A stretch of 64,000 nt of DNA from contig CAZVKN010000012.1 in the NCBI GenBank assembly GCA_964627035.1, positions 22,925-86,924 on the forward strand, given 5' to 3'. The DNA comes from CAZVKN01 sp964627035 (GTDB taxonomy: Bacteria; Electryoneota; AABM5-125-24; Hatepunaeales; Hatepunaeaceae). The notes under the pieces are model-generated. The model was not told where the DNA came from. It was given only the letters and a program-made list of their open reading frames with translations, and searched no databases. Numbering within the stretch: the stretch's first letter is position 1; the number at the start of each line of letters is the position of its first letter. Shown one piece after another: positions 7,894-15,290 of this stretch. Position numbers and translations under genes: made by a program.

Positions 7894-8277
7894 ATGGCAA
7901 AGAAAGAGAAAAAACGGACAAAGAAAAAGGTTGATGCAGTTGGTGTGGTTCACATCAAAGCAACCTTCAACAACACCATAATTACCATCACCGACAGCTA
8001 CGGCAACGTTGTGCTTTGGTCGAGTGCCGGCAAGGTCGGATTCAAAGGGTCTCGTAAGAGCACCCCTTTTGCAGCTCAACAGGCGGCTTCAACAGCAGCT
8101 AAGACTGTGCAGGAGATGGGAATGGAGAAGATCGCTGTTAATGTGAAAGGTCCCGGGTCAGGTCGTGAATCGGCGATAAGGTCGCTGCAGGCTGCCGGGT
8201 TGGAGATTACATCCATCCGTGATCTGACGCCGCTGCCGCACAACGGCTGCCGTCCGAAGAAGAGACGTAGAATATAA
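7894..8277 (+). CDS. rpsK: Small ribosomal subunit protein uS11
   Basis: A 127-residue uS11 with a Lys-rich N-terminus, then VVHIKATFNNTIITITD and the C-terminal RDLTPLPHNGCRPKKRRRI. It shapes the 30S platform near the Shine-Dalgarno helix. A poly-T stretch precedes the ATG and no strong ribosome-binding site is visible, as the preceding bases belong to the repeat. Confidence 0.97.
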   Translation: MAKKEKKRTKKKVDAVGVVHIKATFNNTIITITDSYGNVVLWSSAGKVGFKGSRKSTPFAAQQAASTAAKTVQEMGMEKIAVNVKGPGSGRESAIRSLQAAGLEITSIRDLTPLPHNGCRPKKRRRI

Positions 8278-8398
8278 CGAGTTGAAAAGTTTTCAAGTTT
8301 ACAAGTTACCAAGTTTTTCATTTCTGATGTACATTTGTTCCACAAGCATCTTGTCAACTTGATAACTTGCCAACTTGTTAACTTCAATCATAGGAATA
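8278..8398. repeat. AACTTG/CAAGTT-rich imperfect inverted repeat between rpsK and rpsD
   Basis: Left half: repeated CAAGTT units about 8-9 bases apart (8280-8316). Right half: repeated AACTTG units (8353-8383). The two halves are inverse complements of each other with some mismatches, so the RNA could form one long interrupted stem. It starts immediately after the rpsK stop and ends a few bases before rpsD, matching the rpsM-rpsK gap in style. Confidence 0.7.
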
Positions 8399-8401
8399 TA
8401 A

Positions 8402-9031
8402 ATGGCAAGAGACACAGGACCTGTATGTAAGCAGTGTCGCCGTGAAAAAGAGAAGCTGTTTCTGAAAGGAGACAGATGCTTCTCATCGAAATGTTCATTT
8501 GATCGCAAGGGATATCCCCCGGGTCAACATGGACAGAAACGGAGGTTCAAGCAATCTGACTATTGCACCCAGCTCCGTGAAAAACAGAAGATTCGCAGAA
8601 GCTATGGGCTGATGGAAAGGCAGTTCCATAATACATATAAAAAGGCGTCGGTAGAACGCGGTATTACGGGTGAGAATATGCTTGTTCGTCTGGAGAGCAG
8701 ATTGGACAGCGTTGTCTATAGACTTAACCTCGCTCCTTCGCTGCGTGCTGCGCGTCAGTTGGTTACACACGGTCATTTTGAAGTAAATGGTCGTCGAGTT
8801 GATATTCCTTCATATTCCGTAAGTGTCGGCGATATTGTCCGGGTTCGGGATAAGTCAAGGAAAATGGAGTTAATCCATCAAGCCATGCGTCATTCTCGCA
8901 AAGACAGACTTGTAGAATACCTGGAACTCAACAAGGCTAAGATGGAAGGAGTAGTTGTCGGAAGACCCAGGCGTGATCAGATTCCGATCACCGCCAACGA
9001 ACAACTTGTAGTTGAGCTTTATTCTCGTTAG
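8402..9031 (+). CDS. rpsD: Small ribosomal subunit protein uS4, zinc-binding type
   Basis: A 209-residue uS4. The N-terminal zinc site is complete (Cys9, Cys12, Cys26, Cys31), as in Thermus, and the S4 RNA-binding fold is seen in RLDSVVYRLNLAPSLRAARQLVTHGHFEVNGRRVDIPSY. uS4 nucleates assembly of the 16S 5' domain and is the alpha-operon repressor in E. coli. With uS14 and bL36, it is a third zinc-form ribosomal protein in this locus. Confidence 0.97.
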   Translation: MARDTGPVCKQCRREKEKLFLKGDRCFSSKCSFDRKGYPPGQHGQKRRFKQSDYCTQLREKQKIRRSYGLMERQFHNTYKKASVERGITGENMLVRLESRLDSVVYRLNLAPSLRAARQLVTHGHFEVNGRRVDIPSYSVSVGDIVRVRDKSRKMELIHQAMRHSRKDRLVEYLELNKAKMEGVVVGRPRRDQIPITANEQLVVELYSR

Positions 9032-9040
9032 AGGTTTGAA

Positions 9041-10042
9041 ATGAGCGGAATTACATTCCAGATGCCGGAAGCGATTGATGTTGATTATTCCACCTTCAGC
9101 ACTACTTATGGCAAATTCACGATCCAGCCTCTTGAACGGGGATATGGCAACACTCTTGGAAATTCCATTCGCAGAGTTTTGCTTGGATCACTCAGCGGTG
9201 CTGCGATAACATCAATTCATTTCGATGGGATTCTGCATGAATTTGGCACTATTGATGGTGTTAAGGAAGACGTCACTCAGATTATAATGGGGTTGAAAGG
9301 GGTTCGTTTCAAACTAATGAACCGTTACCCAGATAAAATTCGGCTCCACCTGAAGGGAGCGATGGAGCTGACTGCCAAGGATCTGCAGCAAGGTTCCGGT
9401 GAGTTTGAGATACTGAACCCGGATCATCATATCGCTTATCTGAACGAAGATGCAGACTTCAGATGTGAGATCATCGTCCGAAGCGGACGCGGCTACATCA
9501 TGTCCGAGGAGAACCGCGATGAGGATGCTCCTCTCGGCACTATTCCTGTAGATTCAATCTACACACCTATCGAGAAGGTTAAATATCTGGTCGAAAACAC
9601 CCGTATAGGTCATAGAACCGACTATGAACGGCTGATACTGGAAATATGGACAGACGGTTCTGTTACACCGGACGATGCTCTGACCCAAGCTGGTAAAATC
9701 CTTCGCGATCATATAATGCTATTCATCAACTTTGATATCATACCGATTGAGGACGAAGAAGGTGAGAATGATGAGGAGACTCTCCGAATACGTCGGCTGC
9801 TGCGCAAGCCTGTTGATGAACTTGATGTTTCAGTCAGAGCCGCCAACTGCCTGAAGGAAGCCAAAATCCGCACGATTGCGGATCTGGTTTCACGAGAAGA
9901 ACCGGAAATGTTGTCCTTTAAGAATTTCGGCAGAAAATCATTGATCGAACTAACCGAGATTTTGAAAGAGAGCGGTCTGGGATTCGGTTTTGATGTGGAA
10001 AAATATCTTGGACCGGGAACCATGCGACGACCCTCGCTTTAG
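9041..10042 (+). CDS. rpoA: RNA polymerase subunit alpha
   Basis: A 333-residue alpha subunit. The N-terminal dimerisation domain holds GYGNTLGNSIRRVLLGSLSGAAITSI, and after an acidic linker (EDEEGENDEETL, near residues 237-248) the C-terminal domain holds the helix-hairpin-helix ISVR-like DVSVRAANCLKEAKI and NFGRKSLIEL segments that bind UP elements and activators. GAGG lies upstream of the ATG. The rpsD-rpoA-rplQ order is standard. Confidence 0.97.
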   Translation: MSGITFQMPEAIDVDYSTFSTTYGKFTIQPLERGYGNTLGNSIRRVLLGSLSGAAITSIHFDGILHEFGTIDGVKEDVTQIIMGLKGVRFKLMNRYPDKIRLHLKGAMELTAKDLQQGSGEFEILNPDHHIAYLNEDADFRCEIIVRSGRGYIMSEENRDEDAPLGTIPVDSIYTPIEKVKYLVENTRIGHRTDYERLILEIWTDGSVTPDDALTQAGKILRDHIMLFINFDIIPIEDEEGENDEETLRIRRLLRKPVDELDVSVRAANCLKEAKIRTIADLVSREEPEMLSFKNFGRKSLIELTEILKESGLGFGFDVEKYLGPGTMRRPSL

Positions 10043-10062
10043 ATTTACAAGAGACATATAAA

Positions 10063-10677
10063 ATGCGACACTTAAATAATAAACCTCACTTAAATCGCTC
10101 TGCCAGTCATAGACGAGCTTTGTTCGGAAATATGTCCGCATCGCTTTTCCTGCACCGCAAGATTACCACTACACTGGGCAAAGCGAAGCATGCACGGAAG
10201 TTCGCCGAACGGATGATTACATTTGCCCGAAAAGGTGACGTAGCTGCAAGACGCCATGTCCTACGTTTTATCCGCGACAAGGAAGCGGTTAAAAAACTGT
10301 TTGACGAATTGGGTCCTCATTTCAAGAACAGAAACGGCGGATATACCCGCATTATCAAACTCGGTCCTCGACGCGGTGATGCTGCACCGATGGCACTGCT
10401 TGAACTGGTCGGTTTTGACGATGCTGTCGTCGAGAAGACAAAGAAGAAAGCCAGGAAATCGAAACTGCAGCCGACGCAGGACGAACCTGCGGAAGAAGTA
10501 GAGGTTGAGGAAACCGCTGTTGAAGCCGCTGAAGAGGTCAGAACGGAGGAAGCGGTAGATGAGCCTGAGGCAAGTGAAGAAGTCAAAGCAGCCGATGTTG
10601 AAAGCGAGGATGCTACAGTAGCAGAAAAAGCACCGGAAGCTGAAGAGACCGAAGAGAATAAGGATAAATCAGAGTAG
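10063..10677 (+). CDS. rplQ: Large ribosomal subunit protein bL17 with long acidic C-terminal tail
   Basis: The bL17 fold occupies residues 1 to about 125, from MRHLNNKPHLNRSASHRRAL to LLELVGFDDAV. A basic patch (KTKKKARKSK) follows, and then about 65 residues made almost wholly of Glu, Ala, Val, Asp and Thr. The total of 204 residues compares with about 120-130 in E. coli. Acidic bL17 tails are known in some FCB bacteria; the function is unknown. It is the last gene before the operon terminator. Confidence 0.95.
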   Translation: MRHLNNKPHLNRSASHRRALFGNMSASLFLHRKITTTLGKAKHARKFAERMITFARKGDVAARRHVLRFIRDKEAVKKLFDELGPHFKNRNGGYTRIIKLGPRRGDAAPMALLELVGFDDAVVEKTKKKARKSKLQPTQDEPAEEVEVEETAVEAAEEVRTEEAVDEPEASEEVKAADVESEDATVAEKAPEAEETEENKDKSE

Positions 10678-10765
10678 GAACATAGCCTGAGAAGTCTTCT
10701 ATACATGATACTTGAGCCAAATTGAATTTGAGATTACGGCTGCAAAAAACATGACACGGTTAGTT

Positions 10766-10801
10766 AAAAGGTGACTCATTTTCGGGTCACCTTTTTGTTT
10801 T
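10766..10801 (+). terminator. Intrinsic terminator of the ribosomal operon
   Basis: AAAAGGTGACTC (10766-10777) pairs with GGGTCACC plus TTTT (10784-10795) around an ATTTTC loop, giving an 8-bp core stem with one G-U pair and an A/U extension. It is followed by TTTTTGTTTT (10792-10801). It lies about 90 bases after the rplQ stop, where the operon should end. Confidence 0.9.
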
Positions 10802-10811
10802 GGTATTGATA

Positions 10812-10842
10812 TGTAGCTCGGCTCTCCGAAGCTGGGATGTAT
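10812..10842. repeat. TGTAGC-type palindrome fragment
   Basis: TGTAGCTCGGCT, then CTCC, then GAAGCTGGGATGT closely matches the first half of the fuller element at 11589-11656 (TGTAGCACGGCTTCTCCGAAGC). It lacks the second hairpin, so it seems a truncated or diverged copy. It lies between the terminator and the start of the metalloprotease gene. Confidence 0.55.
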
Positions 10843-10859
10843 CAAGTGAGGAATCTGGA

Positions 10860-11579
10860 ATGATAAAATTGGGATTTGTATTTATCTTTCTATTAGCGGT
10901 TGGATGTCAAGATCCTGAACCTGAAAAATACATCATATCATTCAACACAGAAGTCGTTGATCCACCATCTAAGAGCGATGTAACCAAATGGAAAGCCACG
11001 ATCACAGAAGCGATAGACTCGATTTCTGGATATTTTGGAATTGAATACACAGATACCCTTCAAGTCTTCCTTGTTAATGATGGTTCTATTGAGGGTGGTT
11101 TAGGGCATATCTATATGACACCGTATTCGATTACCGGAAAAGAAGATATACTTCATGAGATTACGCATGCGATTGTACCTCTTAAAATTAGCTGCTTTTA
11201 TAACGAGGGACTTGCAGTCTTTATGTCAGAGTATTTTGCTGATAAGCCTTTCAGATTTAAGAGTGCTGATAAATGGGTAATGGAGCATCGTGATAGTTTG
11301 ATTAGTATTGAGAATCTTGCCAAAGATAATACTTGCTATCAAATTTATGGTGAGCTTGCAAAAAACTTAGGCTATGTGGAGGCAGGTTCATTCCATAAAT
11401 TCTTAAATGCGAAATATGGCAGAGATGCTTTGCGGGTATTAGTAGCTACGGGCGGAGCGGTTGACTATGTGAAGGCATTCGGTAAGGATTTGGCTGATTT
11501 AGAGAAGGAATGGCTTGAAAAGCTTTTCCCAACGGATACTCTTTCACTGAATTCTCACTTTCTTGGGAATGGTGAATAA
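10860..11579 (+). CDS. Lipoprotein zinc metalloprotease, peptidase MA-like
   Basis: A 239-residue protein starting at the ATG at 10860 (GTGAGGAA upstream); an in-frame GTG/TTG-type opening further upstream would run through the repeat. It begins with a lipoprotein signal (MIKLGFVFIFLLAVGC, lipid Cys16). HEITH at residues 99-103 with a downstream Glu in YNEGLAVFMSEYF (Glu116) is the gluzincin HExxH...E arrangement of peptidase MA-like families. Probably anchored in the outer or inner membrane and acting in the periplasm; the substrate is unknown. It stands alone between the ribosomal terminator and hutU. Confidence 0.75.
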   Translation: MIKLGFVFIFLLAVGCQDPEPEKYIISFNTEVVDPPSKSDVTKWKATITEAIDSISGYFGIEYTDTLQVFLVNDGSIEGGLGHIYMTPYSITGKEDILHEITHAIVPLKISCFYNEGLAVFMSEYFADKPFRFKSADKWVMEHRDSLISIENLAKDNTCYQIYGELAKNLGYVEAGSFHKFLNAKYGRDALRVLVATGGAVDYVKAFGKDLADLEKEWLEKLFPTDTLSLNSHFLGNGE

Positions 11580-11588
11580 CCTTTGATA

Positions 11589-11656
11589 TGTAGCACGGCT
11601 TCTCCGAAGCGGTATTACCTTGGAAACAACCCCGGTTTCAGCGAAACCGGGCTACA
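11589..11656. repeat. Composite TGTAG...CTACA two-hairpin palindrome upstream of hutU
   Basis: TGTAGC (11589-11594) and GCTACA (11651-11656) form the outer ends. Inside are GCTTC/GAAGC and CCCGGTTTC/GAAACCGGG hairpins. The layout is that of the elements at 7224, 13357 and 43766 although the inner sequences differ. It starts 10 bases after the metalloprotease stop. Confidence 0.8.
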
Positions 11657-11700
11657 TAAAATCCCCATATATGCGGGAGCATAAACAATTTGGAGTCAAT

Positions 11701-13356
11701 ATGGACATTAGAGATTGGAAACTGATAACGGGGACTGAATTACGGTGCAAAGGATGGGTTCAGGAAGCGGCACTGCGGATGATGCTGCACAATCTACATC
11801 CTGATGTTGCCGAAAATCGTGACGAACTGATCGTTTACGGTGGAACCGGTAAAGCGGCGCGTAGTTGGGAAGCGGCGGGCGCTATTGCTGAGAGCCTCAT
11901 CAATCTTGAAGACTATGAGACATTACTGGTACAGTCGGGCAAACCTGTCGGTATCGTTACGACCCATCCCGATGCTCCGCGTGTATTGATCGCCAATGCC
12001 AATCTGGTGGGTAATTGGGCGAACTGGGATTATTTCCGTGAATTGGAGCGCAAAGGTCTAATCATGTTCGGTCAGATGACTGCTGGATCGTGGATCTACA
12101 TCGGTACTCAAGGAATCCTGCAAGGTACTTACGAGACATTAGCCGAACTCGCACGACAGCATTTCAACGGTTCACTCAAAGGCACATTAACCGTAACTGC
12201 CGGACTCGGTGGAATGGGTGGAGCACAACCGTTGTCGGTTACTATGAACGAAGGTGTTGCACTAATTGCTGAGGTGGATCCGGTTCGTATCAAACGCAGA
12301 TTGGATTTCCGCTATCTTGATCGCTCGACCGAGAACCTCGATGAAGCCATTGACTGGGCGTTGGAAGCGAAGGATAACAAGCGACCGCTGTCTGTCGGAG
12401 TATTGGCGAATGCAGTTGATCTGCTGAATCGGCTGATTGAGCGCGATATTACGCCGGATGTTGTAACCGATCAAACTTCCGCTCATGACGAGCTAAACGG
12501 CTATTATCCGTTAGGTTACACGTTTGATGAAGCAACAGAACTCCGCAAACGTGATCAGAAACAATACATCAAGCTTTCATATCAGACGATGGCTGAGCAT
12601 ATTAAAGGTATGGTCACGCTGTTGGATCGTGGTTCAATCGTATTTGACTACGGCAACAACCTTCGCGCTCAAGCCGAGAAAGGTGGAGCTGAACGTGCGT
12701 TTGATTTCCCCGGCTTTGTACCAGCTTACATCAGACCGCTGTTTTGCGAAGGTAAGGGACCGTTCCGTTGGGTAGCGCTGTCCGGTGATCCTGAAGATAT
12801 CTATCGCACCGATGAGAAGGTGCTGGAGATGTTCCCTGAAGATGAAGCGTTGTGCAGATGGATCAAGATGGCGGGGGAGAAGGTGGAACTTCAGGGGCTT
12901 CCTTCACGTATATGCTGGCTCGGTCTCGGTGAAAGGCACAGACTGGGATTAGCGTTCAACGAGATGGTCGCAAAGGGTGAACTGACCGCTCCAATTGCTA
13001 TCGGACGGGATCATCTTGATTGCGGATCCGTAGCATCACCGTATCGTGAGACCGAAGCAATGAAGGACGGCAGCGATGCGATTGCTGATTGGCCCATACT
13101 GAACGCACTTGTCAATGCGGTATCGGGAGCAAGTTGGGTATCGTATCATCATGGTGGCGGAGTCGGTATGGGTTATTCTCTCCATGCAGGTCAGGTTATA
13201 GTTGCTGAGGGAACGCCTGAAGCCGCCGCGCGGATTGCGAGAGTATTGTGGAACGACCCCGCTACCGGTGTGATCCGTCATGCTGATGCCGGATATGACA
13301 CTGCAATTGCTTGTGCTCACAAACTCGGCGTTAAGCTTCCAATGATTAACAAGTAA
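11701..13356 (+). CDS. hutU: Urocanate hydratase (urocanase)
   Basis: Converts urocanate to 4-imidazolone-5-propionate in histidine breakdown, with tightly bound NAD+. I start at ATG 11701 (TTGGAG 7-10 bases upstream), giving 551 residues, the family length; the open frame back to 11620 runs through a palindromic repeat. Family blocks include LIVYGGTGKAARSWEA, GQMTAGSWIYIGTQGI, the dinucleotide-binding GGMGGAQPL and the C-terminal YHHGGGVGMGYSLHAGQVIV. No hutH, hutI or formiminotransferase gene lies nearby, so the rest of the pathway must be elsewhere. Confidence 0.95.
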   Translation: MDIRDWKLITGTELRCKGWVQEAALRMMLHNLHPDVAENRDELIVYGGTGKAARSWEAAGAIAESLINLEDYETLLVQSGKPVGIVTTHPDAPRVLIANANLVGNWANWDYFRELERKGLIMFGQMTAGSWIYIGTQGILQGTYETLAELARQHFNGSLKGTLTVTAGLGGMGGAQPLSVTMNEGVALIAEVDPVRIKRRLDFRYLDRSTENLDEAIDWALEAKDNKRPLSVGVLANAVDLLNRLIERDITPDVVTDQTSAHDELNGYYPLGYTFDEATELRKRDQKQYIKLSYQTMAEHIKGMVTLLDRGSIVFDYGNNLRAQAEKGGAERAFDFPGFVPAYIRPLFCEGKGPFRWVALSGDPEDIYRTDEKVLEMFPEDEALCRWIKMAGEKVELQGLPSRICWLGLGERHRLGLAFNEMVAKGELTAPIAIGRDHLDCGSVASPYRETEAMKDGSDAIADWPILNALVNAVSGASWVSYHHGGGVGMGYSLHAGQVIVAEGTPEAAARIARVLWNDPATGVIRHADAGYDTAIACAHKLGVKLPMINK

Positions 13357-13409
13357 TGTAGTCGTGATTGTCTCAACCACGATATGGGCTTGAGACAAGC
13401 CCGACTACA
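13357..13409. repeat. Composite TGTAG...CTACA palindrome abutting the hutU stop
   Basis: TGTAGTCG starts at the very next base after the hutU TAA, and CGACTACA ends at 13409. Inside are GATTGTCTCAACCACGA-type and GGGCTTGAGACAAGCCC hairpins. Both inner modules match the element at 7224-7285 almost exactly. Next comes the ribosome-binding site of the small membrane protein. Confidence 0.85.
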
Positions 13410-13423
13410 GAAAGGAGTAAATC

Positions 13424-13645
13424 ATGGCTAATATTCCTGCAAAGATGGTTTTCAAACTGCTTGCCATCCTCGGCGGGATAATCTTGTTTTTCGTCATTCT
13501 GGCTTGGATTTCGTTTCTGATTCTCCAGAGAATCGGTATAATCTACGACGATAAGCCGGATAAAGGTGGCAGCAAGTGGCAAGTTTCGGTGATCGAGCCG
13601 GAACCGGAGTTCTGTGTCCGCTATCGCCATGAAACACAGACTTGA
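13424..13645 (+). CDS. Small single-pass membrane protein, function unknown
   Basis: A 73-residue protein with a strong ribosome-binding site (AAAGGAG 8-14 bases before the ATG). Residues about 9-35 (FKLLAILGGIILFFVILAWISFLILQ) form one long transmembrane helix; the C-terminal half is polar and probably faces the periplasm or cytoplasm. No family recognised. It is flanked by hutU and a YjbQ-family gene, both on the same strand. Confidence 0.65.
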   Translation: MANIPAKMVFKLLAILGGIILFFVILAWISFLILQRIGIIYDDKPDKGGSKWQVSVIEPEPEFCVRYRHETQT

Positions 13646-13715
13646 CTTGAACGCCGCATTAAGGAACGAAATGTTTCCGATCCAATATTAGCAAACAATT
13701 TTCCCCACCAACATT

Positions 13716-14135
13716 ATGAAAGTAATTACCAAAACAATTGAGTTGTCCACCAAGGGCTTTCCGACGATCATTGACCTAAGCCGTCAGATCGGGTCGTTTC
13801 TGATGGACGCAGATGTTTCAGATGGATTGCTGACCGTCTTTGTTCCAGGTTCAACTGCAGGCGTGACCACCATCGAGTACGAGCCGGGACTGCTGAAAGA
13901 TCTACCTGCGCTGTGCGAAAAGCTTGCACCGCGCGGTGTGACCTATCAGCATGATGCTACCTGGCATGACGGTAATGGATACGCACACCTGCTGGCTGCA
14001 CTCTTTAAGCCGTCGTTATCTGTGCCAATGGAGAACGGTAATCCGATCCTCGGCACATGGCAGCAGGTTGTGCTGATGGATTTCGACAACCGCGCCCGAA
14101 CCCGCCGATTGGTTCTGCAGGTGATAGGGGAATAA
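13716..14135 (+). CDS. YjbQ / UPF0047 family protein
   Basis: A 139-residue member of the secondary thiamine-phosphate synthase / UPF0047 family, a small beta-rich trimer. Typical features are SDGLLTVFVPGSTAGVTTIEYEPGL near residues 36-58 and the conserved block HDATWHDGNGYAHLLAAL plus LGTWQQVVLMDFDNR. E. coli YjbQ has weak thiamine-phosphate synthase activity, but the true role of the family is unsettled. It stands alone, with a repeat cluster behind it. Confidence 0.9.
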   Translation: MKVITKTIELSTKGFPTIIDLSRQIGSFLMDADVSDGLLTVFVPGSTAGVTTIEYEPGLLKDLPALCEKLAPRGVTYQHDATWHDGNGYAHLLAALFKPSLSVPMENGNPILGTWQQVVLMDFDNRARTRRLVLQVIGE

Positions 14136-14140
14136 AGGGT

Positions 14141-14225
14141 ATCGAGTTCAACCTTTAGGTTGTTTCCCACGCTAAAGCGTGAACTCTGAACTGTTTAGAG
14201 TACAGCCTTTAGGCTGTTCTTCGAT
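14141..14225. repeat. Cluster of three NNCC-TTTAGG-type hairpins after yjbQ
   Basis: Outer ends ATCGA (14141) and TCGAT (14221-14225) enclose CAACCTTTAGGTTG (14149-14162), CACGCTAAAGCGTG (14168-14181) and ACAGCCTTTAGGCTGT (14202-14217), with GAACTC / GAGTTC words between them. The CACGCTTTAGCGTG unit returns at 30144-30157 and CAACCTGAAGGTTG at 45675-45688. It begins 5 bases after the yjbQ stop. Confidence 0.8.
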
Positions 14226-14240
14226 TAACTTAAGGCAATT

Positions 14241-15062
14241 GTGAGCAACCAAAAAACTCAAAATAAACTCCCCCCATTTGAACGAAAACTGATCTCTTGG
14301 GGAAAACGCAAGAAAGCGGGGGATCGCCGTAGCGGTGAACTTGGCATCTTTCTCGAAGGCTCAAAGCTTTTAACGGAAGCACTTCAGGCTAATCATCCTT
14401 TGACAGCAGTCTGGTACACGCCAAGGTTTGCTGCATCAGAGCCCGGGTTGCTGCACCGTTTGAAGGAGATGGAACTTCAACGATTCAGAGAAGTTTCACA
14501 GAGGATGATGAATACGATCAGTGATATGAGTACACCTCCTGGAATTGCTGCGGTTGCTGTACAACCCGGATTTATTTACCGCGAGCCGAGCGATCCGTTT
14601 TCGCTGATTGTTGTGCTGCTATTGGTGCAAGATCCGGGTAATCTTGGTACAGTCATCAGAACAGCGGATTATTTCGGTGCGGATGAACTGTGGCTCGGTC
14701 ACGGTTCCGTTGATCCATATAGCCCCAAGGTTTTGCGAGGCACGATGGGCAGCAGTTTTCGGCTACCGGTGGTTCGTGTGAATGATCTTGAAAAACGGGT
14801 CAATCGCTTTAAGCAGACCGGTGCATCAATTTGGGCAGCGGTAGCCCATGATGAGAAGGCGGACTTAAAGATTACCACAACCGGGTCAACAATTTTGATG
14901 ATTGGAGGGGAAAGCAAAGGACTACAATCTCATGAAATTGCACTCGCTGATCACAGGATTTATATACCCGGAGCAAAACGATCTGAATCGCTGAATCTTT
15001 CTGTGGCAGCTGGTATTCTGATCTATTCAGCCACGTCCGGCAGATTGATTCAGCAGCTTTGA
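14241..15062 (+). CDS. SpoU/TrmH-family RNA 2'-O-methyltransferase
   Basis: A 273-residue SPOUT methyltransferase using S-adenosylmethionine. Motif 1 (QDPGNLGTVIRTADYFGADE), motif 2 (MIGGESKGLQ) and motif 3 (IPGAKRSESLNLSVAAGILIYS) that form the trefoil knot are all visible in the C-terminal ~150 residues. The N-terminal part, starting FERKLISWGKRKKAGDRRSG, resembles the RNA-binding substrate domain of RlmB/TsnR-like members, so 23S rRNA is the likelier target. The start is GTG at 14241, directly behind the repeat cluster. Confidence 0.9.
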   Translation: MSNQKTQNKLPPFERKLISWGKRKKAGDRRSGELGIFLEGSKLLTEALQANHPLTAVWYTPRFAASEPGLLHRLKEMELQRFREVSQRMMNTISDMSTPPGIAAVAVQPGFIYREPSDPFSLIVVLLLVQDPGNLGTVIRTADYFGADELWLGHGSVDPYSPKVLRGTMGSSFRLPVVRVNDLEKRVNRFKQTGASIWAAVAHDEKADLKITTTGSTILMIGGESKGLQSHEIALADHRIYIPGAKRSESLNLSVAAGILIYSATSGRLIQQL

Positions 15063-15133
15063 GCAGGCTCGACTTTGGTCTTGTCATCCATTGTTATAGA
15101 CCCTATTATTGCTTAACTTGTGAAAATTAAAAT

Positions 15134-15155
15134 TTGCCTCCAATCAGGGAGGCAA
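15134..15155 (-). other. Hairpin with T-rich flank on the minus strand
   Basis: TTGCCTCC (15134-15141) and GGAGGCAA (15148-15155) form a perfect 8-bp stem. On the minus strand it is followed by ATTTTAATTTT, terminator-like, but no minus-strand gene runs into it; on the plus strand there is no U run. Its role is uncertain. Confidence 0.35.
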
Positions 15156-15170
15156 CCTATAGAAAATAAG

Positions 15171-15252
15171 AGTATCAACAAATAGTGATTTTGTAGTCGG
15201 GGTTGTCCTCAACCCCGACTACAGATGATAAAATCACTACAAAGTTGACACT
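15171..15252. repeat. Triple-nested palindrome upstream of the yejA-like gene
   Basis: The core GTAGTCGGGGTTG / CAACCCCGACTAC (15193-15222) is a member of the GTAGTC family. It lies inside a perfect TAGTGATTTT / AAAATCACTA stem, which in turn lies inside AGTATCAAC / GTTGACACT (15171-15179 and 15244-15252). The nested order suggests a GTAGTC element inserted into the centre of an older palindrome. It ends 38 bases before the yejA start codon. Confidence 0.75.
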
Positions 15253-15290
15253 CTCTATAAATTATTGTGGGGGGATAATTGGAGGAGGCT

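Noticed and set aside
7224..8401. CRISPR array from repeated CAAGTT units
   Set aside because: Units are short, irregularly spaced and inverted, without spacers of constant length, and no cas genes are present.
11620..11700. Longer N-terminus for urocanate hydratase
   Set aside because: The added codons lie in a palindromic repeat; ATG 11701 has a TTGGAG site and gives the family length.
15245..15250. TTGACA as a -35 box for the yejA-like gene
   Set aside because: No -10 box lies 16-18 bases downstream, and the bases belong to the outer arm of a palindrome.
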